Origin: JAPORK01 sp026710285
GTDB taxonomy: Bacteria; Pseudomonadota; Gammaproteobacteria; Pseudomonadales; Endozoicomonadaceae
Reading direction: 5' to 3'
Length of the DNA: 64,000 nt
Assembly (NCBI GenBank): GCA_965201045.1
Contig: OZ241746.1
Coordinates: forward strand, 4,216,001 to 4,280,000
Part shown: in pieces, positions 28,955 through 38,282 of the stretch
Position numbering within the stretch: position 1 is the first letter of the stretch
Layout of the letters: every line of letters begins with the position of its first letter
The notes under the pieces: generated by a model
What the model saw: only the letters and a program-made list of their open reading frames with translations
Database searches by the model: none
What the model was told of the DNA's origin: nothing
Translations under genes and position numbers: made by a program

Positions 28955-29191
28955 CATACCAATAATACACTTTCTGCAGAGAGTGCTCAAAAATTTATTG
29001 CTGATGAATTTATTAAAACGATCACATTCTCACAACCGTTCTATCGAATTGTTTGCCATCCTGAAACCGATAAATTTCAGGATGACTTCACTCATCGGGT
29101 AAAGTCTGCATTCCCTGAAGCGCTGGATATTCCTGATAATAATACTCATATTGTATCTGTTGATGGTGAGTTTATAAAGGTTGCCGAGTAA
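28955..29191 (+). pseudogene. C-terminal fragment of an unidentified protein
   Basis: 79 codons after a stop, without an ATG start, read as convincing protein (ESAQKFIADEFIKTITFSQP, later FYRIVCHPETDKFQDDF) and end ...IVSVDGEFIKVAE. It is probably the 3' end of a gene whose start has been lost. The family is not recognised. Confidence 0.4.
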
Positions 29192-29408
29192 GACTACTGT
29201 TGAAATCTGCATTGCTGAAGATGCAGACTATTTAGTTACTGTAAATAGAATATTATCAACCTCTGTTGTAACCTGGTTTATTATCTTCTTCGCATTTATC
29301 TGATGTTTTTACATATCAGGCTGAAATAGTTACAAATTTTTTTGTTATTGTTAACTGATATTGCAGATTATACAACCAATACTTATGATTTTACTAAAAG
29401 CGTGAAAT

Positions 29409-29438
29409 TAGATATTGAATTTTAATATTCAATATCTA
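29409..29438. repeat. Perfect AT palindrome
   Basis: TAGATATTGAAT and ATTCAATATCTA form a 12-bp stem with a 6-base loop. The following GATTGTATAAAAT is repeated at 30911. It may be a terminator or a small element end. Confidence 0.5.
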
Positions 29439-29550
29439 TGATTGTATAAAATGATAAACCTGAATATCCTGGTCTGACAATAACAAATTTCATAAACCTG
29501 GACATAAAAACAGTAGGTATTAAAGCTCTTTCACTTTTGTTCTTTACTCT

Positions 29551-30300
29551 TTATGCCCAAACAGCTACAACAGCCATTATAGCAAAGCCCATCAATACAA
29601 ACATGAAGTGTTTAAGATCACAACATTTATCAATCATTACTGCCTGTTTTAATCCGTGTAATGTACCTAAATAGAGAAAGGTACCTGCGGCCAGCGATAT
29701 AAAAATCGGTTCAAGTAAAGGATAATTTTGTATGTGCGTCATTGTTGTGGTGCCTGAAAGTATTCCGGCAGGTGTCATTAATGCAAAAACGGTAAATAAT
29801 AACAAGCTGGTAGATACAGAAAGATTACTTTTATTAATTTGCACAGCCAAAGCAAAACTTGCTGCCCATTTGTGCGCCAAAATAGCGATAAAAATAATAA
29901 TCATCAAAGAATATGAGTCACTCAACCCAAGCGCTGCACCTTCCAAAAAGCTATGAATGGCTAACATGATAATTGTAAGGTAAACAAATACTGGATTATT
30001 TGAATTTTTATGAGCATATATTTCTCTACAAATGTGCTCAAAAAGCAATAAGATAAGAAAGGTAATACCCGCCAGCAAAAAAGCGATCGGATAAACATAT
30101 CCAAGCTTATGAAAATGCGTTGATCCTTCCTGCAACATATGCAACAATCCGGCACCTAAAAAAATTCCGCCTGAAAGCGCTTCACCGGAAGGAAAGTCTG
30201 CTTTCTTAGGGTTTTTTATACTGCGAAAGAAAGGGTAAATGGCAGCAACTATTGTACTTAATAAAATTAAGAAGATACAACCGAGTTTCAGTGTAAACAT
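29551..30300 (-). CDS. ZIP-family metal transporter
   Basis: A 249-residue membrane protein with about eight hydrophobic segments. The ZIP TM4 motif HSFLEGAALGLSDS and the TM5 motif HKWAASFALA supply the His/Glu metal-site residues. It should bring zinc or other divalent cations into the cytoplasm. It is shorter than many ZupT proteins and more like eukaryote-type ZIP1-3 in the HSFLEG signature. Monocistronic; no Zur site identified upstream. Confidence 0.85.
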   Translation of the reverse strand: MFTLKLGCIFLILLSTIVAAIYPFFRSIKNPKKADFPSGEALSGGIFLGAGLLHMLQEGSTHFHKLGYVYPIAFLLAGITFLILLLFEHICREIYAHKNSNNPVFVYLTIIMLAIHSFLEGAALGLSDSYSLMIIIFIAILAHKWAASFALAVQINKSNLSVSTSLLLFTVFALMTPAGILSGTTTMTHIQNYPLLEPIFISLAAGTFLYLGTLHGLKQAVMIDKCCDLKHFMFVLMGFAIMAVVAVWA

Positions 30301-31141
30301 TAAATAATCCTAGTACTTTAAAAAAGATCTTTACATATAGTCTGTAAATCACTAATTTGGTAGCTTTTTAACAATAACAAATATCATGGTCCACCTATTT
30401 TTACATATTTTCTAAAAAACTAAAAATAATTAATTAATAAAAATATTATTCTCAGAACACAGAACCAAAACAGATCATCCCTGTTAACACATGTTTCTTC
30501 TTTGTCCTGTGAATAAATTTTTGTAACTTTGAGGATATTTTGCCATTGCGAAGCAAAAGTAAACATTTTATTTCAATGGAAGTTTGCTTTAATAGAGCTA
30601 TCAAACCAGCCTAAATCCCACGCTTCATAGTGGTAATCAATCTTTAGACATACAGAAAATCGATTTGTTGCGATTTATTCAGCTTACAAACCGGATAATT
30701 GGAACCCGGTAACACGATACAGAGCATAAATATGCTATCAGAGCATGCAGTTTGAAATATTTTTTTAAATATTTGTCGTTCATATTATTTTATATAACTG
30801 CTTGTTTTAATTTATTTTTTTGGGAAAAAATCATGTCTGCTGACCTGTTTTCTTAAAAACAAAGGACAATGAAGTCCCTGACAGATCCCATCAATATTCA
30901 CCCTAACATGATTGTATAAAATAATAAATTTCAATTGTTGACATCTTTCAATAAAAAAATATTATCTTGATAATCAATTACTTATACAAAAATATTAATT
31001 GAATATATGAGATATAACCCTGTAAATCAAAAAAGCACAGACTCAATGTAAACGTTGCTAATTTATATGCAGGTATAGTTTCGGTTTAATGAGTACTGCA
31101 ACAACAAATCTTTTCAGTTGACATCCTCCCCTTCCTAAAGG

Positions 31142-31431
31142 CTGTCTTTTATACACAAATATTTCAATAAAAATTAATATTATCAGGGGGAATGAACAAA
31201 TCAGCACAGGTGAACTCAGATAATATCAGCTTTCGTATAATTTCAATACAACTATGTCCGCTGGCTGAGCTTGTCAAAGCCTGGGAGAAATTAGAACCTA
31301 AGTGTCTCCACCCAGGCTTCGACGAACTCAGCCAGCGGATAGAGTAGTATTGATGAAATTGTCTTAATTTACCTGCATTTACTGCTCTGTTTATCTGAAA
31401 TTTTTGTTAGAAATTTGTGTATAAAAGACAG
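31142..31431. repeat. MITE family A, copy 2, with Tn5-like ends
   Basis: The 19-bp terminal repeats are identical at both ends: CTGTCTTTTATACACAAAT and its inverse. They match 16 of 19 bases of the Tn5/IS50 outside end (CTGACTCTTATACACAAGT). Inside is a large hairpin, CCGCTGGCTGAG...CTCAGCCAGCGG. Outside the ends, TCCTCCCCTTCC and GAAGGACGGAG form another imperfect inverted pair resembling IS200/IS605 end stems. Confidence 0.8.
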
Positions 31432-31523
31432 ACCCTGAAGGACGGAGTTTTACGGCGTGTCAGATAACAAAATCAATCTGAAATTCAATGAATGTGGTAT
31501 TTTTTCACAACCAACAATAAATA

Positions 31524-31657
31524 CAATACTTCGGACAGTTTTTAAAAATCCACCATGGCTTAAATTGTAAGCGATAAATTTTCAGAGATATTTTTTGCAG
31601 CAGAACAAAAATAAATCTTTTTAAAATCAAAAGTTTAAAAAATTATCTGAAGTATTG
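31524..31657. repeat. MITE family B, copy 2
   Basis: 134 bp, from CAATACTTCGGACAGTTTTT to AATTATCTGAAGTATTG, flanked on both sides by TA, the duplication expected for IS630/Tc1-type transposition. It closely resembles the copy at 7367-7499 in length and in internal AT-rich sequence. Confidence 0.8.
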
Positions 31658-32165
31658 TAAATATAAATCATCATTAAAATCAGAGCGGTATTTGATTTTG
31701 TCCAAAATTATATTTTGTTAGTATGAATTCTGCAAAAATTACAATACCAGCTTATGAACATTTCAAATTTATACATTAAAGCAAATTTTTAATTTTTATC
31801 ACTAAAATAATTTATTGTGTAGACTTGTCTGATTTATTCCTGGCAGTAACAAAAACACAAAACTTACCAGCACTTTATTTTAAAGTAATTCCTTTTAATA
31901 TCTGAACTAACAACAATAAAAAAATGCCATAACACATTGATTATAAAACAATTTTATTTAAAAACAATCAACTGCAAGTCATTATGATTTAACTATTTAG
32001 ATAAAAATAAAAGATCAACTTACAAAAAATATCCATGGCATTAACTAAAATAATTTTAATATTTTTATAACAAAAGTAGTATCAACAGAGTAGATTATTT
32101 GCATATCACATATCATTTTGTAATGAAAAGCATATAATGATACTTTATTTATTCAGGAAAAAATT

Positions 32166-34445
32166 ATGCCTCACTGGTGGAAGAGTAAAGACCCTGATGC
32201 GCAAACAGAAGCAGAAAAGTACAACTATCCTGCACCAGGACGTGCTTTTATAATTAATTATTTACAAAAACAAAATAAGCCACTGTCCTACCAGGATTTA
32301 TGCAAAAATTTTGCATTAAAGCACCCTGAGCAGACCGAAGGATTAAGACGTCGCTTAATTGCTATGTGCAAAGACAAGCAGCTTATTCAAAATCGTAGCA
32401 ATACTTTTTGTTTGCCAAATAAAGCAAAAAATATTTCTGGTTGTGTTTATAGAAATTATAATGGTTCTGGTCTGTTAATTACTGATGATGACGGCGAAAA
32501 TTTCTTTCTGCCCCCCAAACAAATGGAATCGCTGTTCGATGGAGACAAACTCATTGTAAAAGAAATGGGAATTAATGAAAAAAAACAGTACTTATGCCAG
32601 ATTATTAAAATTATTAAGCGTAAAATTACAAAAGTTATCGGTATCTTTCATAAAGAGAATGGTCAACAGTTTGTCTCTCCTTATAGCTACCGTATGGGTA
32701 ATAAAATTGAAGTAATTCCAGGCAAACTTCGACCTTCGACGGGTCAGGATGTGGTTATAAAAATAAAAAAATATCCTGATTCACAGCAACTGGCAACAGG
32801 CGTTATTACTGAAATACTTGATTTTGCAAATAAAACAGAAAAAGAACTCAATATTGCATTGCGCAGCTACAACATCCCTCACCAATGGACAAAAAAAATA
32901 ATTACATTCACTAAAAAAATTCCTGATACTCTCCCTGAAAAAGAGATAGCAAACCGAATTGATTTACGCCATCTCCCCTTTGTAACAATAGATGGTGAAG
33001 ATGCTAAAGACTTTGACGATGCCGTTTATGCTGAAACAAAACGAAGCGGAGGTTGGAAACTGTACGTTGCTATTGCTGATGTTTCTCACTATGTAACCCC
33101 GGGAAGTCTGTTAGATCAGGAAGCACAAAAAAGAGGAAATTCTGTCTATTTCCCCAATAAAACTATTCCTATGCTACCTGAAAAATTATCTAATAATCTT
33201 TGTTCATTAAAACCAAATGAAGATCGCCCTGTTATGGTTTGTGAGATGAAAATCAGCGCCAACGGAAGACTGAGCCGGTCTGTTTTCTATGAAGGTGTTA
33301 TCCATTCACAGGGAAGGTTAACTTATAATCAGGTCGCTGCAATGCTTGGCGTATCAGGAAACAGAAAGAATATACAAAAATGTCGTAAACAGTTTGATAC
33401 ATTAATGCCTCCCATCAACACACTTTATGATCTGTATAAAACACTCAGAAAAATGCGTGAACAGCGGGGGGCTATTGATTTTAATACAGTAGAAACACGC
33501 ATTATATTTGATGAACAGCACAAAATTAAATCTATCATACCCGTTGAGCGTAATGATGCACACAAACTTATTGAAGAGTGTATGTTGTGTGCAAATCAGG
33601 CTGCCGCAAAATTTTTAGAAAAACATAAACTGGCTGCTTTATTTAGGATTCATGAAGGACCTGATCATCAAAAGTTAAAATCACTGCATACTTTTTTGAA
33701 AGAATTTGGTTTACATTTTTTTGGAAAAGCAAAACCAACACCGGCTGATTATCAGCAGTTACTCTTCAGCATTCAAAAGCGATCAGATGCCAGTATTGTA
33801 CAGACAATGCTACTAAGATCATTGAGTCAGGCAGAATATCATCCGGATAATTCAGGTCACTTCGGCTTAGCTTACAAAGCTTATGCACACTTTACCTCGC
33901 CTATAAGACGTTACCCAGATTTGCTGGTCCATCGTGCTATCCGCTACATTATCAGATCAGCTATTTCATCAAAAATGATTTGTAGAGTGCCCGGTGCCAA
34001 AGCACTTAAAAAAGAGGAGATTTATCCCTACGATAAAAAGACGATGCTAACGCTGGCTAATGAATGTTCAATGACTGAGCGCAGAGCAGATGAAGCTGTC
34101 AGAGACATGATTACAGCATTAAAATGCCAGTATATTCAACAACATCTAGGTGAGGTGTATTCGGGTACCATCGTATCTGTAACCGGATTTGGTTTATTCG
34201 TTGAGCTAAATGATCTTTATGTATCAGGTCTTGTGCACATAAGCTGCCTTCCAAAAGATTATTACCATTTTAATCATGCCAAACAAAGGCTAACCGGAGA
34301 GCGCACAAACCGTATATTTTCATTGGGTGATATACTACGTATAAGAATAGTCCGCGTTAATATTGAAGAAAGAAATATTGACTTTCAACTGGAAGAAACA
34401 ACTACGCCTAAAAAAAAGAAGCGTAAATCATCACGAAAGAAATAA
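32166..34445 (+). CDS. rnr: Ribonuclease R
   Basis: A 759-residue processive 3'-5' exoribonuclease that degrades structured RNA and takes part in tmRNA-linked decay. Domains in order: an N-terminal winged helix (about 20-85), cold-shock domains, the RNB catalytic domain with DGEDAKDFDDAVYAE near residue 276 carrying the metal-binding aspartates, HFTSPIRRYPDLLVHRAI near 575, an S1 domain (GTIVSVTGFGLFVELNDLYV) near 665, and a Lys/Arg-rich tail. AGGA lies seven bases before the ATG. The usual partner rlmB is not downstream. Confidence 0.95.
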   Translation: MPHWWKSKDPDAQTEAEKYNYPAPGRAFIINYLQKQNKPLSYQDLCKNFALKHPEQTEGLRRRLIAMCKDKQLIQNRSNTFCLPNKAKNISGCVYRNYNGSGLLITDDDGENFFLPPKQMESLFDGDKLIVKEMGINEKKQYLCQIIKIIKRKITKVIGIFHKENGQQFVSPYSYRMGNKIEVIPGKLRPSTGQDVVIKIKKYPDSQQLATGVITEILDFANKTEKELNIALRSYNIPHQWTKKIITFTKKIPDTLPEKEIANRIDLRHLPFVTIDGEDAKDFDDAVYAETKRSGGWKLYVAIADVSHYVTPGSLLDQEAQKRGNSVYFPNKTIPMLPEKLSNNLCSLKPNEDRPVMVCEMKISANGRLSRSVFYEGVIHSQGRLTYNQVAAMLGVSGNRKNIQKCRKQFDTLMPPINTLYDLYKTLRKMREQRGAIDFNTVETRIIFDEQHKIKSIIPVERNDAHKLIEECMLCANQAAAKFLEKHKLAALFRIHEGPDHQKLKSLHTFLKEFGLHFFGKAKPTPADYQQLLFSIQKRSDASIVQTMLLRSLSQAEYHPDNSGHFGLAYKAYAHFTSPIRRYPDLLVHRAIRYIIRSAISSKMICRVPGAKALKKEEIYPYDKKTMLTLANECSMTERRADEAVRDMITALKCQYIQQHLGEVYSGTIVSVTGFGLFVELNDLYVSGLVHISCLPKDYYHFNHAKQRLTGERTNRIFSLGDILRIRIVRVNIEERNIDFQLEETTTPKKKKRKSSRKK

Positions 34446-34989
34446 CTAAATGACAGCCTGTTTTATACACCATAACAGGCTCTGTATATAACTAGAAGAG
34501 CTAAACAGATAAATTGTTAATATAAAAAACTTGTTTTTGTTTAGGGAGTAGCAGTATAATTATAACTGATCTCTCTGATTTGTTCGATTATGGTCATTAT
34601 CCCAAAACCATTTTGATACTAACAGCAGGAAGCAGAGAAAAGTGTAATTGTGCATGACCACATTAAAGTGGTACGCCTTACAATACTTTCGAAGCTACCG
34701 CCTTTGACCACAGGGCTTAAGGGTATGTCAACAAATTCGACAATTCGGAGAGATTTTTATTTTTTTCAGCGTACCTGTTTAAACTCAGCCAGACGACTCA
34801 AAATAAGAAACCACTGTCGTACTACCTGACCCATAGAAAATTTTTTTTATACTATTGATTTGCCTTCAGATGCTAAATTTCGATTCAGCGGCTAGTTTAC
34901 CTGCAATCAGCATCTGAAATACCTGCCCGTCAATATGAACAACAGTTACTGTAATCGATAACCTAAGCTATACGATTTTACAATAATTT
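34446..34989. other. Intergenic region after rnr
   Basis: About 545 bases starting with the probable rnr terminator. A small hairpin ACCACATTAAAGTGGT lies near 34658. It also forms the downstream side of secB. No gene seen. Confidence 0.5.
34455..34481 (+). terminator. Probable rnr terminator
   Basis: AGCCTGTT and AACAGGCT form an 8-bp stem (extendable by ACAG/CTGT) ten bases after the rnr stop. The T-tail is weak. Confidence 0.6.
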
Positions 34990-35505
34990 TTATTGTATAG
35001 AAATTACGGTATCATCAGCACCAGCATCCGCTTTTTTTGATTTTTTCTTTTCCTGCAGCACATGCTCATACAGCATATCAAAATTAACCGGAGATAACAT
35101 AACAGGGGGAAAACTGGCACGAACAACCAGATTGTCAATTGTCTCCCTGGCATAAGGAAACAAAATATTGGGACAAAATGCACCCAGAGTATGTTGTAAT
35201 TCGGTCTCTGCTAAATTAGAAATTAAAAAGATACCTGCCTGATGCACTTCAGCAACAAAAGCAGTTTCTGTTTCAGTTTTTACTGTTACAGTCAAAGAGA
35301 GTATGACCTCATAAAAATCATCTTCATCCAGTTTGTTATTTGAAGTATTAAGATCAAGCTTTATTTCAGGCTTCCAGTTTTGTTTAAAAAGAAGCGGAGA
35401 TTTAGGTGACTCAAAAGATATGTCTTTTACATAAATACGCTGAAGTGCAAATTGTGGTTGCTGATCTTTGACAGTTTTTTGATGGTCGTTATTTTGATTT
35501 TCCAT
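34990..35505 (-). CDS. secB: Protein-export chaperone SecB
   Basis: A tetrameric cytoplasmic chaperone that keeps Sec substrates unfolded and hands them to SecA. The 171-residue protein has the SecB core: FALQRIYVKDISFESPKSP, the EVHQAGIFLI strand, CPNILFPYARETIDNLVVRASFPP (split in family motif terms) and the LSPVNFDMLYEH end. The C-terminal tail is longer and Lys/Ala/Asp-rich compared with E. coli. It is last in a minus-strand cluster yibN-grxC-secB, as in E. coli. Confidence 0.95.
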   Translation of the reverse strand: MENQNNDHQKTVKDQQPQFALQRIYVKDISFESPKSPLLFKQNWKPEIKLDLNTSNNKLDEDDFYEVILSLTVTVKTETETAFVAEVHQAGIFLISNLAETELQHTLGAFCPNILFPYARETIDNLVVRASFPPVMLSPVNFDMLYEHVLQEKKKSKKADAGADDTVISIQ

Positions 35506-35630
35506 TCAGTTATCCTGATTTAATAAAAAGTCTGAAAAAACCCGCGCTGTTAAGCGTGAAGCTTACATACAAAAGGAATTTTTTTATGCAGAAAAAAGCA
35601 ACCGCATAAAAATATTTATAATAACACAAT

Positions 35631-35900
35631 TTATCCTGTATTGCTTAGCAGACCATCAAGTTTGTTAGCTGAATCAGCAATGTAAAGATCGTCACATCCA
35701 CCAACATGGAAATCACCTATCCATATTTGTGGTACCGATGTTTTGCCTGCTTTTTTTGCCAGCTGCTGCCGTAATTCAGGATTATTATCTACCGAAATTT
35801 CTTCAAAGGTGATTCCTTTATCGTGTAATAATTGCTTTGCCTTAACACAATAGGCGCACGTTTTTAGTGTATAAATAATAACTTTTTTATGTTGATTCAT
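35631..35900 (-). CDS. grxC: Glutaredoxin 3
   Basis: An 89-residue dithiol glutaredoxin with the CAYC active site (TCAYCVKAKQLL), the TSVPQIWIGD cis-proline segment and the GG-DD glutathione-binding end (VGGCDDLY). It reduces disulfides using glutathione. It sits 125 bases upstream of secB in the same orientation, and the conserved gene order supports the call. Confidence 0.94.
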   Translation of the reverse strand: MNQHKKVIIYTLKTCAYCVKAKQLLHDKGITFEEISVDNNPELRQQLAKKAGKTSVPQIWIGDFHVGGCDDLYIADSANKLDGLLSNTG

Positions 35901-36247
35901 CGCAAAAATCTGTCATATAAATTAATCTATGTTTTCATATTATGCAATAAAAACACTTGGTTATATTATTGCGTTTTTTATTGTCACCCATTTTACCCAT
36001 CATTTACAGGTGACGTATATTTGCACTGACAATACTTCCCATCATTTACTCAAAAGAAACAAGTATAAGCACCTGCTCATCATCTTTTCAACGGTCAGTT
36101 ATAAATACTGGTAAAAAGCCACTGCTTTTCAGTTTTTGTATTGCATGGAAACATTATAATACCTCCCAAAAATAAAAATACAGTATAACCCTTCATCGTT
36201 TTCACTTTCTGTAAACGATTATGAACAAGTTCTGAGTGTTGAATAGG
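35901..36247. other. Intergenic region between grxC and the rhodanese gene
   Basis: About 350 AT-rich bases. No gene is supported; the small plus-strand frame here lacks a ribosome binding site and protein-like composition. The grxC promoter is probably here. Confidence 0.45.
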
Positions 36248-36667
36248 TTAACTTCTCACTAATGGCAGATTTTCGCCACTCCACCCATGAATACCACCTC
36301 TCAGGCGTAATATATGCGCAAAACCTGATTTAGACAGTATCTGACCAGACGAACCAGAATGTTGACCATGGTCGCATACAAGAATAACCGGTGATTCCTT
36401 ATACTTATCAAGCATCTGAAGATTTTGTTTTAATGTTGCGTGAGGAACATTAATAGCCTGAGTAATATGACCGGCTTTGAAAGACTTACTGTCTCGCAAA
36501 TCTATAATAACTGCTGTGTCATCCCTGTTAACCAGTTGTGTAAGCTCAATATTTGAAATAGTTTTCCCACCTTTTTGGTTTTCTGTAATAATTAACAAAA
36601 TTAACAAAACAACAAAAATACCGACTAAAATCGGATGTGCTGCTGCAAATAAAATAAATTTTTCCAT
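36248..36667 (-). CDS. yibN: Membrane-anchored rhodanese-like protein, YibN type
   Basis: From ATG 36667 (the frame opens at a TTG at 36676; GGTGG lies about ten bases before the ATG) the product is 139 residues. A transmembrane helix spans about residues 4-25. A rhodanese domain follows, with active-site loop CDHGQHSGSSG whose Cys could carry persulfide sulfur. It resembles YibN, found beside grxC-secB in E. coli. The substrate is unknown. Confidence 0.88.
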   Translation of the reverse strand: MEKFILFAAAHPILVGIFVVLLILLIITENQKGGKTISNIELTQLVNRDDTAVIIDLRDSKSFKAGHITQAINVPHATLKQNLQMLDKYKESPVILVCDHGQHSGSSGQILSKSGFAHILRLRGGIHGWSGENLPLVRS

Positions 36668-36934
36668 ATTTTTCAACCACCATAAAAATAAATAAGTTCA
36701 GTACGCCTTTTTAAAATTGAAGTCTGTACTATGATTAGATCATTTAATTGTATATATTTTTGACATATTGAAAATAATATCACACATTTAAATTATCTTT
36801 GTGTTAAAAAATTGCATCATGGTAACTTGCGTCAGTAATGATACCATAACCAAGGTTAGAGATGATGGTCTGTCTATTATAAACCAAAGAAAAAAAACTA
36901 AATACATAATCTTTTCTTATGAGTAAAGATACTG

Positions 36935-37147
36935 ATGAATAAAGAAAACAACAAAAATTTTGCCTGCCTTGAAAGTGAGATAGACAAACTAATTACACGT
37001 TGTACTCAGCTACATCAGGAAAATCGAATTTTACGGACCAATGAACAAATGTGGAAACAGGAACGATTTAGTTTAACTCAAAAAAATGAGCTGGCCCGTG
37101 CGAAAATAGAGTCTATGATAAGCAAATTAAAAGAACTGGAGCAATAA
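36935..37147 (+). CDS. Small coiled-coil protein beside zapA (TIGR02449-like)
   Basis: 70 residues, almost entirely helical (KLITRCTQLHQENRILRTNE), resembling the TIGR02449/ZapB-like proteins encoded just upstream of zapA in Pseudomonas and relatives. It lies one base before the zapA start, so the two are co-translated. A role in Z-ring organisation is inferred from the neighbour and the coiled-coil fold. Confidence 0.8.
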   Translation: MNKENNKNFACLESEIDKLITRCTQLHQENRILRTNEQMWKQERFSLTQKNELARAKIESMISKLKELEQ

Positions 37148-37148
37148 A

Positions 37149-37460
37149 ATGAATCCAAAACAACTTACTGTCTCTGTTGTTATCATGGGAAAAGAATATC
37201 GCATCATGTGCCCTGCTCCGCAGGAAAAAAATCTAATCGAAGCGGCTCAGTACCTGGATAAAAAAATGTCCTCTATCAAAGAAAACAGTAAAATAACCAG
37301 CGATGACCGCCTTGCAGTTATTACTGCATTGAATATTATACATGAAAAACTCTCTTTTGATGAAACACATAAACGTTTGCAAGACGAAAAAAATGCGCAA
37401 ACCAAAAAGGTTGAAGACCTCACTATGAAATTAACAAATGTTCTGGAAGAGCACACTTAA
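37149..37460 (+). CDS. zapA: Cell division protein ZapA
   Basis: A 103-residue FtsZ-bundling protein. The N-terminal globular part has the typical VVIMGKEYRIMCPAPQEKNL and EAAQYLDKKM segments, followed by a C-terminal coiled coil (ITALNIIHEKLSFDE and onward). It is expected to stabilise the Z ring at midcell. It is the second gene of a two-gene operon; the 6S RNA gene usually follows in gammaproteobacteria. Confidence 0.92.
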   Translation: MNPKQLTVSVVIMGKEYRIMCPAPQEKNLIEAAQYLDKKMSSIKENSKITSDDRLAVITALNIIHEKLSFDETHKRLQDEKNAQTKKVEDLTMKLTNVLEEHT

Positions 37461-37529
37461 TGCTATTTTTTTTCAGGCTATTAACTTATAACTTTAATCA
37501 ATGGTTAGCAAAGGGTAAAAAACAATAAC

Positions 37530-37640
37530 TCACACATATAAACAGTTGGACAGCAAATTTTTTTCGAGTTCCTGCAACTGGATATAACACCCCGAAGTCT
37601 GTCAATCCAGTTAAAAGCCTGCTTATAAGAGCTTGTGTAA
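37530..37640 (+). ncRNA. Possible 6S-like RNA
   Basis: It sits directly downstream of zapA, the conserved 6S (ssrS) position. The outer segments CACACATATAA and TTATAAGAGCTTGTG can pair, TTGGACAG can pair imperfectly with CTGTCAA, and AACTGGAT pairs perfectly with ATCCAGTT (37576-37612). No strong primary-sequence match to E. coli 6S is seen, and it is shorter than usual. Confidence 0.28.
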
Positions 37641-37768
37641 AAAGTAAAAATAATAAAAATAAATAAAACTGTTTTTTGGAGCGAACAGTGGTGCTCCGTA
37701 ACAACATTTAACCCAGATATTTTATATTAAAAACAGAGTTGCTTAAGCGAATTGTCATAAGTGGTTAG

Positions 37769-38012
37769 CCCGAATATTTCATACCTAAAAGGTAGAGAAT
37801 TAGATATTTTTATTGCTTTTCATATAGTTACAAGCAAATTTAACTAAAAATTGCAAGTTACACTTTGTATGTATTGTATTTTTTTAATTTTTCATCTGCC
37901 AGGAAACATAAAACACCTTAATGTGCTACAAAAAAAGAGATTTTAAGATAAATTTTTAATTAAATCTGTTATCAAAAGCTGTCGCTTAGTGTGTAGGTAT
38001 GAAATATTCGGG
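37769..38012. repeat. MITE family C, copy 1
   Basis: Perfect 18-bp terminal inverted repeats CCCGAATATTTCATACCT and AGGTATGAAATATTCGGG, flanked by TTAG on both sides (37765-37768, 38013-38016). No coding capacity. The same ends and a 4-bp duplication define the copy at 9750-10006. Confidence 0.88.
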
Positions 38013-38282
38013 TTAGCTATCTTTTTATTTCATCAAATCACTCAGTTAAAAACATCAGCGTTTATAGTATTTATTTAACAAAAATTACGATTGGTAAATT
38101 AACACTACCTTTTGCAGATACAGACACTGGAAAAATTTATGAATTTTTCAGGTAAATTTAGGATTTGTTAATGTTTTTTTGTGTTGTTGCTTTTTTATTA
38201 CTATTACGCACCAGTCATCAGTAAACCCTCATTTAACAGTATACTAATTTCTGTTGCAGAAAACATCGCATTTCACAACTGA

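Larger units (their letters stand above)
28561..29550. other. Gene-decay region
   Basis: Almost 1 kb without an intact gene but with two successive plus-strand frames that look like gene fragments (28730-28900 and 28955-29191) and a strong palindrome (29409-29438). Base composition rises within the second fragment, as expected of former coding DNA. Confidence 0.5.
30301..32165. other. Long gene-free gap with two MITEs
   Basis: About 1.87 kb. It holds MITE A copy 2 (31142-31431) with IS200/IS605-like flanks, and MITE B copy 2 (31524-31657). Elsewhere there are only short repeated strings such as GATTGTATAAAAT (30911, also 29437). No coding region is supported. Confidence 0.6.
37461..38282. 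other. Intergenic region after zapA
   Basis: About 820 bases. It contains a candidate structured RNA (37530-37640) in the usual 6S position and the 244-bp MITE C copy 1 (37769-38012). No coding gene is supported. Confidence 0.55.

Noticed and set aside
35929..36114. 61-codon plus-strand frame upstream of grxC
   Set aside because: AT-rich codons, no ribosome binding site, antisense to the transcription direction of the cluster; likely chance.
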